From Pyrenochaeta sp. MPI-SDFR-AT-0127 (taxonomy: Eukaryota; Ascomycota; Dothideomycetes; Pleosporales; Cucurbitariaceae): a DNA stretch of 64,000 nucleotides. The notes beneath the pieces are model-generated. The model was given only the letters and a program-made list of their open reading frames with translations. It made no database searches and was not told the origin of the DNA. Below are positions 9,089 to 20,315 of this stretch, piece after piece. A program made the translations under genes and the position numbers. Where the stretch lies: positions 124,001 to 188,000 of the forward strand of contig JAGTJM010000021.1 in NCBI GenBank assembly GCA_020747015.1, given 5' to 3'. Within the stretch, counting starts at the first letter, position 1; each line of letters starts with the position of its first letter.

Positions 9089-10562
9089 TCAAACACCTTT
9101 AAACCACTTATGTGCTAGTGCCTCCCGTGCCGTAATTCTCTTCTCTGGGTCAAAGTTCGTCATGTCGCTGATGAGGTGTTTGAAACCTTCGTCGACACCC
9201 GTCCAAAGAGAAAACGGTCTGCGCGGATTATCTTTATTGAAACCATCCCGAGTCACTTCAAAAACAGGTACCCAAGGATTATTGCCGAGTTGTTTTATGA
9301 ACCCGCTCAATCCGTCTTCATCAGCGAAGTATGAGATCTGACGCTCGATTACCACGGCCAACGGCTCTACACCCTCCTCCAGCTCCTCCTCCCCAACGGC
9401 AAAGATTACCCGTTTATGCACTGCGTAAATGCACTATAGCACAAGAGTAAGCAGCATTCTTAAAAACTTAACATATCCAAAGAAACTTACAACGATGGCA
9501 AACGAGAAGATATCAGATGGCTTATCTACCGGCCCTCGCGCATGTGCTTCGGGGCTTCTCCACATCCAGTTACCCGCTTGTTTGCCAATCATATGTGACC
9601 CAGGAGGAATATAAGCGGCATCTTCGAGATCCCCGAGCTGAACTCGCTTGACTACTATCTCGTCCTGATGTTCTTTCCAATCTACCAAAACATTGTCCGC
9701 TTTGATATCTGCCTAATTAAGTGACTACCCATTGCAATATTAACGGGTGGAAGGTACCTGTGTGGATAATATCTTTATCATGAAGTTCTGAGATCCCACG
9801 GAGAGCATCTTTAAGTATACGTTTTGTCACCGAGAGGGGCAAGTCTTTCTGTACCAGGCGGAGTAGATGATCCGTGAAGTATGGAAAAACGAACATAGAC
9901 TTGTCGGGTATAGTGTCATGAACAAGGCGGATATGGTCAGAGTTACCTCGAAGTTTATCGTTCATACCTTGGAGGTCCTTGAAGTTAACCTCGTGAACAT
10001 ACTTCAGTATGAACTTTTTATCATCGGCCCTGGAGAAATGGTAAGCAAGTACATTTGAAGCAGGCATACTTAGATTCACTTACGTTGCAACATAAACCCG
10101 ACGTAAAGGAGACGTTTCTTCCTGAAGCACTCGCTCGATGTTATAATGACAGCCAGATTGGCCAATGTACTCTTTAGAGTCAACTCGCGCAGATGATATC
10201 GAGCTTGATTTGCGATGAAAGACCGTCCTGACGATGGCTGGGTTTCGTGGCAAGCTCGGTGTGCAGTCCATGAAACGCGCTGCAAAGAAATTTAGATAAG
10301 CACGGCTTCTGTAAGCGCAAATTACCGGTGTAGGGAAAGGGAGTAGTGGAATCATGGGAGATGGCGACTTTAAGAGCCTAAGAGAGGCGCTATGCTGCAT
10401 AGACTTTGTTGTACGAGGACAGCGCCAAGGCCAAAACACTACCGTAATATGGCTAGCCTGCATTTTCTTATTACCGACCAAATCTAGAAACTGCACATGG
10501 CGAGTATGCCCTAAGTTCAAGCATTCGTCGTCATAAGTAATGATAGTTCCGAGAGAAAACAT
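9089..10562 (-). CDS. Atypical protein kinase, six exons
   Basis: Proposed exons (minus strand): 10562-10443, 10377-10326, 10279-10084, 10029-9758, 9708-9491, 9433-9089; introns of 65, 46, 54, 49, 57 bp; total 400 residues in frame. The C-terminal four exons are firm: FILKYV carries the strand-3 lysine (K132), HDKDIIHTDIKADN the catalytic loop (D214, N219), LGDLED the magnesium loop, WRSPEA the APE-like site (265-268), SDIFSFAIV helix F, and FDPEKRITAREALAHKWF the end of the C-lobe. Deviations: HRD is HTD, and DFG is D240-L-E, so activity may be reduced or altered. The first two exons are weakly supported and the start may differ. The gene sits between the second HET gene and the GTPase pair; kinases in such islands are often signalling partners or decoys, but that is inference here. 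Confidence 0.72.
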
Positions 10563-11151
10563 TATACTCCAACTATTTGCACATCCAACAATGTGATATC
10601 TGATTTCATTGTTTCATATTTTAGGAAGGCCATCATCCTGGGTAGGCGTTTGGCCGTAATTTCAAAGCCTCGAGTACATCGGTACTGCATTAATTAGTTT
10701 TAATATCAATAGAATACATAATATCGCATCAATGAGAGGTACTAGGGGTCAGATCCTAGTCTTCCGGCTGAATTTTGATATCTTGAAGCTAATCCGCTCA
10801 AGCGCTCAACCAGGATTAGCGCGCTGCACGAGCAAAGAGAATACACCAATATAATGGTATTCGAAAATTCGAAGTTTACACAACTATTTTCAGGGGCTTA
10901 GTGAACTTGTGGCCGTCACCTTCCTATCCTTATTCTTCTTATTCTTCTTACTGATAGCAGCCTAGAGAGTGCTTATCTCGCGTAAATTACGAGCTCTCTT
11001 TCGCTCCTGAAGTTTACACAAGCAGCCGATTGTGAAATGCTTTGGTCATAAACATATAAGAGTGACACGATCTTAGTCAACGCCGCGTTTAAAGGTCAAG
11101 CATTCTTAGATAAGAGATATCAAGTACCATCAACCTTAACTGAAATCCGAT
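10563..11151. other. Intergenic, no gene seen
   Basis: Between the kinase start and the 3' end of the GTPase gene. Contains a pyrimidine-rich CTT/ATT repeat stretch at about 10925-10950. It should include the kinase promoter, but no defined element was recognised. Confidence 0.35.
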
Positions 11152-12284
11152 TCATCTAGCACGTTCTTTTGCCTTTTGTGCCTGTAAACTGCCTTCCACA
11201 CCGCCGTAGAACATCACGGCCGCAGGTGCAGCCAAACCAGCCGTGAATACAGTCGCTCCAACGGCAACCGTTGCCGCGCCAGCACGAGCAGTCCACCTCA
11301 ATGCTCGGTTCTTCATATTTTGCTTATCCTTGACTTGGATCTCACGATGACTTTGAATCTTGTCCATCAAGGCCTGTCTATCATCATCCGCCTTTTTCTG
11401 CAAAAGCTCTTGTCCGTGCTTCATATTTTCGATCTCGGTTTGGAGTTTCGCCTTTTCTGTTTCAATCATGTCGAGCATCTCCTTGTCCTTCATTTCTAGA
11501 GCCATTCGTTGATCTTCGCGAAGATCATCTAGCTCCTTCCTGAATGCTGCTTTTGCCTTTTCGAGTTCTTCATTAGCCATCTTTCCAGAAGTAGTTTCGT
11601 CAAGCTTTTTATTCTCAAGGTTGAACTCGACAGTTAACTTGAAGAGGAATTGGGGGCAATGGGCCAATGGCTTGATGATTTCGAGTGCCGACTGCTTGGA
11701 GTCGCTGAATCGAACCATCTTGGCGCCCCTGTCAATTAGCGGCTTCCAGAAGTCTTTGTTCGATTGTAGTTCAATCTCACGATCTTCTGAGACTGAACCA
11801 GGTTGCTTCGACCACTTCGTGGTGACAAGATAGCAGTGTCGCATATTGTCAGGACCAACAACCTCTCGAAACATGCGCAAATTCTTCAGCGCGGAACCGC
11901 GCATGCGGGGTTCGGTGATGGCATGGACATACAAGACACCAGTAATCTTGGCATCTTTATGGAAAAATTCAGAGAGACAATCGTTGATCTCTTTCAATAT
12001 CTCTCCATCATTTCGAAATGTGTCGTCAAAACCAGGAGTATCCATAAGCCATACATTTGTGTGAGGGATATGGTGGGCGGCGCACTTCCCCGTGCCTGAT
12101 ATGTCACATCGTTAGCATAGGCTGCTTTGTAGTCGACATTGTAGGGTCTCTTACAGGCAACCAGCTTGTCGCCAATCTGTACATCTTCTCCAGTAGCATA
12201 TTTGATAAAAGTGCTCTTGCCAACTCCGGTGGTACCCATGACCGCAATAATGGTCTGGGTATCGTCAATGTATGGTGAAGACAT
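11152..12284 (-). CDS. AIG1-like P-loop GTPase with coiled coil and hydrophobic tail
   Basis: Exons 12284-12155 and 12095-11152 with a 59-bp intron (GTAAGA...ATCAG); 357 residues. The GTPase domain has the P-loop GTTGVGKS (17-24), a Cys-Thr switch segment (ACTGKC) created by the splice, and the G3 motif DTPGFDD (62-68). A fungal-specific segment RMRGSALKNLRMF follows. Residues about 200-305 are a heptad-rich, charged coiled coil. Residues about 314-342 are a Gly/Ala-rich hydrophobic stretch (GAATVAVGATVFTAGLAAP) with small residues at helix spacing, possibly membrane-inserting, followed by a basic end. Such proteins resemble fungal relatives of the AIG1/GIMAP GTPases. It is divergently paired, 536 bp apart, with a larger GTPase fusion sharing the same core, which suggests duplication and possibly joint function. 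Confidence 0.87.
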
Positions 12285-12820
12285 GATTACTCGTCTTGAC
12301 TGTCCTTGAGCCTAGATAGCTATACAGGGTATGATGGTGTTGCAATGCGATCCCCAGGCTTTAATCTGCCGGTTGTTGAGCAAGATCAGGTTTGAAAGAT
12401 AAACATATTATTTTAGGCAGCTGACGTGGGGTCATCGATAGCGTGATCAATTGCCTTGTCCTGCCAAGAGTGAATGATCAGTCGACTTGCGACTTGGCTC
12501 AGATACAACTACATCTCAGCTGGCCAAAATCGTCGCAGCTGAATGTTGTTCAACGCCGGAATAGGAAGGATACGGGCCGTCCTCGTAGCGGTTCAAGTAG
12601 CCGGCCAATAGAATATCGTGTTGGCCGCCGAAAGTTATGAGGCGTTCTCGACCATTCTATGGCGTTCACGCTCGCTTAACCCTTCCAGCATTGTAGATCT
12701 AGACCACATTCACCATCCCATGCTCGGCCTCGCGATGATATCTAAGATACCTTTGCCCAGATTAGTCCGCTTGCGAGGCTACTTTGAATTCCAGATTTTG
12801 ACGCGTACACAACGTGCAAG
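12285..12820. promoter_or_regulatory. Shared divergent promoter region of the GTPase pair
   Basis: A 536-bp gap separates the start codons of the two head-to-head GTPase genes and must contain both promoters. No TATA box or repeated operator-like site was recognised. Assignment is positional. Confidence 0.4.
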
Positions 12821-15800
12821 ATGAGTGCAGCAAAAGTAATCGCAGTCATGGGTGTAACGGGTGTTGGCAAGAGTTCCTTCATCAAGCTCGTGACCGGTGA
12901 TGAGAGCATCAAAGTTGGGCAAAGTCTAGTTTCTGGTGTGTTAGTATTAGTCACTGCTTTTCCTAGCTGAACCTTGATCAGAAACTGCGACCGTGAATAC
13001 ATACAAGTTCAGGCACAAAGATCGCACCATTATTCTGGTTGACACTCCTGGTTTCGACGACACACACAGAAAAGATGCCGATGTCCTCAAACAACTTGCT
13101 ACCTGGTTTGAAACTACCTACAAGTCTGGTACCAAGCTGAGCGGCATTATTTACCTGCATCGCATCACTGATGATCGCATGCGGGGCTCGTCTCTGCGAA
13201 GCATGCGCATGTTTCGCCAGCTGTGCGGAGAATCATTCTATCAAAACCTCCTCCTGGGCACGACTTGTTGGTCGCTTATCTCCGAAGACGTCGGGTCGAA
13301 AAGAGAAAAAGAGCTGATGACAGACGAGAACTTTTGGAAAGGTCTTATTGGGAAGGGTGCACAATTTGTTCGCATCCCAGATGATGGGTTCGAAGCAAAG
13401 GAGATGGTTTACGATCTGGCTCGTTTGGAACCTGTATCACTACAGATTCAGAAAGAGATGGTTGACAGTAGCATGCACTTTAGTTCTTTATCTGCTACAC
13501 AAACTTTGGAAGATGAACTGAGTAATTTGCAAGTGGAGCATGATAACAAGAAGCAACAATTAGAATTTGATCACCAAAGAAGCCTTGAGGAACAAAAAGA
13601 AAGGGAGCAGAAATTCAGGAATCAAATCCAGGAGGAAAGACACAGAACGCTACTTACAGAGCGGATAAAAGTGGAACATACAGCAATCAAGGAGTCAACA
13701 GCCAAATTCACGGAGGGTATTCAGAATAGTACATTCTTGGCAAAACTGCATCCACTTGCGATTGCTTTCTCAACCACCTGCGATAATTGCTGCAAATGGG
13801 TGGGGCATCAACAGTATTACGGTATGTTGGACGAAGTACCACCTTTTCAGCCAATACGAGCTCTGACTCCTGCACCAGTATGCCCTAGCTGCGTTGAAAC
13901 AAAGTTCATCCTGTGCGGTGAATGTTATCGGAGCGGAACCGCCTTTTGTTACGACCAATCACACCATGCAAGCATGAGAATGATGGTCTCGAATGACGGG
14001 CCTCCCCAATGTCGGCACACAAACTTCCCTACGCCTTCAGAGGCACACTTCGCCTGCTACCGGTGTGCAAATAATCTTGAAGGTGTTTTTGTTCGTGAGT
14101 AGCATATATCTCGCATGCTTGGATGATATCAAGATGTCGATAAAACTGACTCAGGAATAGACTGTTGTGCATGCCTCAGCGATAATTTCAACATGTGTCT
14201 AGAATGCCTAAAAAACTTGGGTACATGCAAAAAGTCTTGGTCTCTTTCGGGGCATCGGCTGTACCCAATGATTAGACGTTGCCGATATCAACCGACCAGC
14301 GATGCTCAGCATGACGAGATGAGCCAATCCCTGTTCGACTTAGCTGGCAAGCTTAAAGGCGAGGAAAAGTGGGCTGATTCTGAAAGCGCGTATCTCCAGG
14401 TCTTAAGAAGGAGAGCGAGAGATCATGGCATTGAAGACATTCTAGTCCGAGATTCATACTATCATCTCGGCCTCGTGTATCATCAACTCGATAGGTTGGA
14501 AGATGCAGCTCAGAATCTTGAGAAGGCCCTGAATGGAGAAGAAAAAGTCTATGGACCTGAAGACAGTCGGACATTATACACAGCTTTCGAACTTGCGAAA
14601 GTATACAAGAAGCAGAAAAGGAACGACGAGGCCATGATCATGTATACCCGCGCGATCCACCGGGAGGCCAGCCTTGGAGCTGGAGATACTGCGGTGAGGC
14701 TCTCTCGTTACGATCTTGGTATCATTTATGAAGACCTCGATCAGCTCGCCGAAGCTAGCAGGCTTTTCGAATCAGTGCTTAAAGGCGAAGAGGAGGCTTT
14801 AGGGGTTGAGCATGATGATACCTTGATAACAGTCGCTCGACTTGCGGGAGTCTACAAGCAACTCGGTCGCTTCGATGACTCTGAACGAGGCTATAATCGC
14901 GTTCTATCCGTCAGGGAGAAAAAACTTGGTCCAGAGCATAAGAAAGTACTGGACACCTGCTACAATTTGGGTCTCCTCTACAAGCTTTCCAAGAACTTTG
15001 TGGCTGCAGAAACAAATTTCAACAGAGCAATGACTGGTTATGAAAAGCTATCGGGGCCGAACGATTCCGAAGTGCTTGAAGCCATGGACAAGCTGGTGGA
15101 GGTGCTAATCCTTGATTTGAGGTTTGATTCAGCGGGAAACATTTGTCGCATGGCTCTTCAGCGACGGATCAATTCCCTTGGCTCTGACCATACGGATACA
15201 GAAAAAACTAAGAGGACGCTATCGGAAATAACCGATAAGCTTCAAGCTTCCAAAGTCGCAATACTTGCCCCTTCATTCACATCAGGATCACAGGTCAATC
15301 GACTGTCATCATCAGCAAACCCAAGCCTGGAAACATCCGTCACGCAACTGATTGCTGCTCTGCCGAAGGTCCCTATTGAACAACAGCCAATATCTTGGGA
15401 TCAAAAGAAATTGCAAATGGTTTTATCCGGAAATTTTGGTCTTGAGACCAAAGATATGGAAGGGCGGACAGCTTTGTTGTATGCTGTTCAACAGAATTAT
15501 AACCAGGATGCAATAGATCTCTTGAGAAAGGGCGCAGATGTATCTGCAAAAGATAAGAACGGGCGAACTATTTTGCACATAGCCATGCACACTGGCAATA
15601 TGTCGCTAACCATGCTACTATTAGACAGAGGGATTTCGGCCATGCCACGAGATTCTAAAGGATCAATACCACTTCACTATGCCGCCGTTGCAGGGCAAAC
15701 TGATATCATTTCAGCACTCCTGACCTGTAGCGGACCTTCTATGGATCGATTTGATATTGAGGCCGAGAATCGAAACGGCTATACGGCTCTTCAGCTGGCA

Positions 15801-16655
15801 TCTCTTAATGGACGTCACTCGACAGTACAGTTATTGCTGAGTCATGGTGCCAGCTACGCCACCATCAACGGTGCACGAGGCATGAATGCCGCGCATATGG
15901 CAGCCGAAAGAGGGCAGACGGACATCATGACGGTTTTCACCCAATGGGGTTTCAAGATCGACACCCCTTCGGCCAAGGAGATGACAGCTTTGCATTACGC
16001 GTCTGCAAATGGCCACGATAAAACCATTCTATTTCTGCTCGAACAAGGTGCTAGAATAGACGTGAAGTGCCCATCGAACGGCTGGTCTCCGCTCTTCTAT
16101 TCCATATGCAACGGCCACGAAGCTGCATCACAAGTTTTGATCGAGAGAGGTGCAGATGTGCATACGGTAGAAGCAACTGGATTCCCTCTTTTGCATACTC
16201 TAGCTTTCAACGATACGCCAGAAGGTCTTCGCATCCTCTTTGAAAACGGTGTTGATATTGAAAGTGAGGATCGAATGGGAAACACGCCTTTGCTGTATGC
16301 CGTGAGAGCGAAAAGTTTTGGGGCATTGCAGCTGCTTCTTGAAATTGGAGCGAATCCTGGGGCAAAGGAAAGACAAGATGGTAGCACAGCACTTCACTAT
16401 GCGGCATCTAAAGGGCAGCTCCTTGCAGCACAGCTTTTGATCTCTTTTGGCGCTCATGTCGATACGAAAGACTATTCCGGGAACGTTCCGCTACATCTTG
16501 CGGTGATTAACGGACAGGAAGAATGTGTTCGTTTGCTCTTAGATTCAAGCGCAGACATAAAGGCAAAAGACAAAGCTGGCCAGACTGCATTACAACTTGC
16601 AGCTATTCACAACCAAAGCGCGATAATGTCGATGCTGATTCTTAGCAACTCTTAA
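12821..16655 (+). CDS. GTPase - Cys-rich (ZZ-like) - TPR - ankyrin fusion protein (NLR-like)
   Basis: Exons 12821-12935, 12982-14094, 14155-16655 (introns 46 and 60 bp); 1242 residues. (1) GTPase domain: P-loop GVTGVGKS (11-18), DTPGFDD (59-65), RMRGSSLRSMRMF. (2) Coiled coil about 210-285. (3) Cys/His-rich region about 305-440 with CDNCCKW, CPSC, CGEC, CYRC and CCAC pairs, like tandem ZZ-type zinc fingers and split by the second intron. (4) Six to seven TPRs of the kinesin-light-chain type (about 467-762; for example YYHLGLVYHQLDRLEDAAQN). (5) Twelve ankyrin repeats from about 844 to the end (for example STALHYAASKG). The nucleotide-switch plus repeat-sensor layout is that of NLR-like / STAND-like proteins, with a GIMAP-like GTPase instead of NACHT. 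Its GTPase core is paralogous to the gene on the other strand. Function is unknown; a role in non-self sensing is inference. Confidence 0.88.
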
Positions 16656-17079
16656 GGCAGTACATGTAATCACTGTTATAGTTATGGTAGCATAGGTTCC
16701 GTTTCCAGATTGATTAAAAATAATATAGTGATCAGCGCCCTCGAAGTTGATTCTGCCACTCCACGATGAGTTTACTGCAATTATGAAATGGTTCAGTTGA
16801 ACGGCGAAAAAACAGTGATCGATGTAGCAACAGTAGACCTGTTTCTGGAAGATAACGCATGAACAAACTAGCTTGAAAACCATAACGTAGATAATTTTTT
16901 GTGTCAGATTATCTTAAGCAGGACAACAGGTTACTCATTTGTTCTATGCAAGTTGTCGTGGTCTAAGATTGGTACACGGGCTGCTTAATCAAGTTTGAAG
17001 TATCGAGTTTCATTTACTACTCCTTTACATACAATGTATCTCATAGTCATCAATTTCAGAATCAGTCTTTCATCCGCTC
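16656..17079. other. Intergenic, no gene seen
   Basis: Contains the 3' ends of the GTPase fusion and of the first small secreted protein gene, which converge. AT-rich, no coding signal. Confidence 0.4.
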
Positions 17080-17454
17080 TTACACAACTAATCCCGCAAC
17101 AGCCGCGATTCCACCGAGCATAGCAGCATATTGTGCGTCTGCGATGAAATTAGTCGTAAACATCTTAGGCACAAGGCCACAACGTCTTTTGAAATCAAAT
17201 CTTTCTAGATTCGCTCTTCTCTTTTTAGCTCAGGGTAGCTTACTATTCACATTCGCAGCCCCCGTGTTAGTGGGCGCCGCTGATGCCGCGGACGCGGAGC
17301 TGGCAGACGACGCTGCGGACCGTGAACTCAATGCAGCAGCTGCTGAAGAAAGCGCAGATGGTGCTATTCCTGCCATTGAACTTCCGACTCGATTTTCTTG
17401 TGCCGTGGCGAAAAAGCCGAAAAAGCCTACGATGAGGTATCTTACTAGGACCAT
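17080..17454 (-). CDS. Small secreted Ser/Ala-rich, GPI-anchor-like protein A
   Basis: Exons 17454-17244 and 17138-17080 with a 105-bp intron (GTAAGC...CGCAG); 89 residues. The N-terminus VLVRYLIVGFFGFFATAQ is a signal peptide with probable cleavage after ATA or AQ. The middle is almost entirely Ser and Ala (possible O-glycosylated stalk). After the splice, NNAQYAAMLGGIAAVAGLVV gives a small-residue site followed by a hydrophobic tail, the layout of a GPI-attachment signal. The splice model is supported by the neighbour at 18108-18460, which shows the same exon boundary and the same AQYAA-(M/I)-LGG tail. Likely at the plasma membrane or cell wall. Function unknown. Confidence 0.72.
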
Positions 17455-18107
17455 ATTTGATTGGTACAGGACCGAAATGATAGTTTGGAGACAGGATCAA
17501 TATGGAACTGCCAATTTGATGAGTAAGTTTTGTGGCTTCGTAACACATAAGAATAGCAAAAAGTTATAGCAGAACCGCAGACAGTCGTGCTTTAAGCAGG
17601 AAAGATCATGACGCAGAGGCCACCAGCTTTGCCACGACCCTGCCATGCCACTATCACCACCAAGGCCTTCTCATCGTCCATTCAAGACTATTATATACCT
17701 CGCATACTTCAAGAGGCTGTAGGTCTCGGTTAGTCCAGTTATATGGTTGGCCAAAAGTAGATGATCATCCCAAAAGGCGCTGATCTCAAATGTTCCAAGA
17801 TAGGCCAATGACGTCGATGTGCGTCCTAAGACGGATACTTAGGCACCATATGCGCCTGGCGTTCTGAGCATATGAGAAAATCATTACTAACATGAATCCA
17901 TGTACAATTCCATCGTTTACAGAATCCCATCAGTTCTGTTTTTAAAATTTGAGCTTGGGGAGAGATTCGACTGCACGCTGCAAAGGCTTTCCTGAAGCGA
18001 GTATGTTATAATTAAACAAGTGGTGTATTTACGAGACTCTATGCCTAACAGTAAACTTGGCTTGCTTCTTCATTCCCCTCTGCCTCTACCAATGCTCCAG
18101 AGTGTCT
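17455..18107. other. Intergenic between the two small secreted protein genes
   Basis: No gene seen. It includes the promoter of protein A and the 3' end of protein B. Confidence 0.4.
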
Positions 18108-18460
18108 TCAGATCATCAATTGCATCAAAACAGCAGCCCCACCGCCAAGTATAGCCGCATACTGTGCATCTACATTTCATTAGTGTCCTCATTCCATCAT
18201 ACTCTGATCCTGCATAACTCACCATTCACAGCCGCTGCTCCTGTTGGGCTAGCGCTTGCGCTTGCAGCAGCAGACGACGCCCTCGATGCCAACGAACTCA
18301 TTGCAGAGTTGAGAGCGGAAGTCGCCGATGCCGCAACCGAGGATGCAGCGTCAGTAACTGTATATGTCGACGATGGCAAAGCAACACTGATAGAGGGAGC
18401 TTCTTGGGCAGAAGCAAAAGCTGTAAGGAACGCAATCGCGATGTAGATTGGGGAGTGCAT
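18108..18460 (-). CDS. Small secreted Ser/Ala-rich, GPI-anchor-like protein B (paralogue of A)
   Basis: Exons 18460-18223 and 18169-18108 with a 53-bp intron (GTGAGT...TGTAG); 99 residues. The signal peptide is HSPIYIAIAFLTAFASAQ. It is followed by a Ser/Ala/Thr-rich mature region, and the C-terminus VNDAQYAAILGGGAAVLMQLMI resembles a GPI signal. Architecture, intron position and tail match the gene 650 bp downstream on the same strand, so the two are tandem duplicates. The ATG at 18460 was chosen because it gives the signal peptide; the frame stays open upstream to 18661 but that part looks non-coding. Confidence 0.75.
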
Positions 18461-18969
18461 GTTGGTTTGCTGTTGGATAGCTACTGAGTGATTGATACTT
18501 GATACGCTTGAATGTTTTGGCGATAGATCTGTTAACTGCAGATTATCGAATGATTTTAAGATGAAGGGGATGGCGGCGAGCCTTGACTCTTGAATCTTGT
18601 ATCTCCAAGATAGCCACATCGGCATATCATCCGTAGCGACGCCAGAGGTGATACCAAACACTCCAATCCCTCATCATGCCAATCTTCACCATGACGCAAA
18701 AGGCACTCTTCATCCACTCACAAGCTAGCTCTCGTCGCGAAGTTGATCATCGTGAGCGGGGCTAGCCGAGTACTGTTTTAGAGCGATCTAGAAATCGGGA
18801 TCATGTCCGGGTAGCGTTCAGGTTGCGCGGGGCATCAGCCACATGCGCCATCTATCACACGACATTGTCAGATCAGTGGAAGATTAGAGTGATGCATTCC
18901 TGATGCTAGATTAAATTGAAATAAAGCCGCTATGTGGCCGTGAACACGTTACTTCTATCTGTATTACCA
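18461..18969. other. Intergenic, no gene seen
   Basis: Upstream of small secreted protein B and downstream of the rhodopsin-like gene. No coding signal and no clear element. Confidence 0.4.
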
Positions 18970-20315
18970 TTATATTTTTTGGAAATCCACCGTCAGAGAA
19001 TTCCTAACATAGATTCCGGACGGCTCGGTGATACCTGGGTGGCTTGGTATATTTGTATGCATAGCATACGCATTACTAGAACCTCCTTCAAAGTCCCTGT
19101 CATCAGCGAACTCAATCACCGACTCCGTATCATCGCGCGTCTTGTGGAAACGGCTGCGCTTCGTTGCTGGGCTGCTTCCATAGGTATGTGTGGAGCGAAA
19201 GTTTACATAGTTTTCACCGGGCACAGCGCTGGATTTGAGGCCGCTGAAAATACCTCCGAAGGAGCGAAAGACGGGACGAAGAAGAGGTAGCGAAGCTGGA
19301 CAGGAAGGTTAGCCATTGTGCGCCGAACATTCCGTTGCGTTCTACTTACTGGCGAATGAAGCGAGGTTGACATCGCAAACAGCCCATATCTGATCGTCAA
19401 GGCCGTCCCATGTGAGGTCACTGTCGGTTTTCTTATCAAGAGCCACAGTATGAATGATGGTACCCAGAGCTGAACCACAGACCCTGCACAGGTCAGCTAA
19501 GTCGTGTAATGTTTGAGGATGTTGCTCACAAAAGCCCTGACATGAACATAGCAGCGACAGCAATCTTTTTAGATGTGCGCATATGCAATTTCCAGATCTC
19601 AATTAGAGGACAAAGAAGAATGACGACTTCAAGGATGAAGTGAGGTATTCCTGCACCGAAGAGTGACATCATAGGTGTCAATGGGCAATTGCCTGGGACG
19701 TCCTGATTCCAAAACTTTTGGATCGGTTGACATTGTAACAAGATGAGTACGACCTGAGTCTATTAGCAGAAGAATCTCACATCCATATTGAATGCCGGCA
19801 TACTCTGACTATCAACCAGCCCCCTGAACAAACGAAGAGTATGCGGATAGGCTGTCGAAGGATAGACAACGAGAACATTCTCCAGTACAACCCCAAAATA
19901 ACAAATTTGGACAGGCCGACGGAGAAGGTGTACAGCCACATATCAGCCCAAAGGTCTAAGAAGTAGTGGTGTATAATCTGGTCGGTGGGCATGTCGATCT
20001 CTCTGATTGGGATTCCCAGACCCCATCGCACCTCTGTAATTAGATGAGTGGCGATCAGATGGCACCGTGAGATTTAAACATACTGTACAAGCTCAAAAAT
20101 GTAAATCCGCTCCCGATAATCTACACAATCATGAGCACAACTTCGCTCTGGATACACACTGTGCTTACGAATGCGACAATAGCCAGGTAGTCTTCCCAGG
20201 TGAACGGCATCCTCGTTTTCCGGCGGGCGAACATTCTCAACACCAACGCCACAGCCGCAGCTGTATACGGGATGAGTGCCGCCGCATACAACTCGGGCTG
20301 CCTGTTAGAAACCAT
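18970..20315 (-). CDS. Fungal rhodopsin-like seven-helix membrane protein
   Basis: Six exons: 20315-20169, 20120-20084, 20033-19804, 19753-19530, 19483-19350, 19295-18970; introns 48, 50, 50, 46, 54 bp; 365 residues. The order of features is that of the fungal rhodopsin-domain family: helix 1 with RMFARRKTRMPFTWEDYLAI, WGLGIPIREI after helix 2, WLYTFSVGLSKFVILGLYWRMF, the conserved LLQCQPIQKFWNQDVPGNC, then helices ending in VCDVNLASFATSLPLLRP. A hydrophilic cytoplasmic tail of about 90 residues follows. The conserved CQPI...W and Cys pair support correct folding. Members related to Pth11-type proteins are thought to act as surface sensors, but most are uncharacterised. A 37-bp second exon makes automatic prediction difficult here. 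Confidence 0.85.

Noticed and set aside
17144..17569. 141-codon plus-strand frame opposite small secreted protein A
   Set aside because: The Ala/Asp-rich peptide is the reverse of the Ser/Ala-coding repeats; the minus strand has the signal peptide, splice sites and a matching paralogue.
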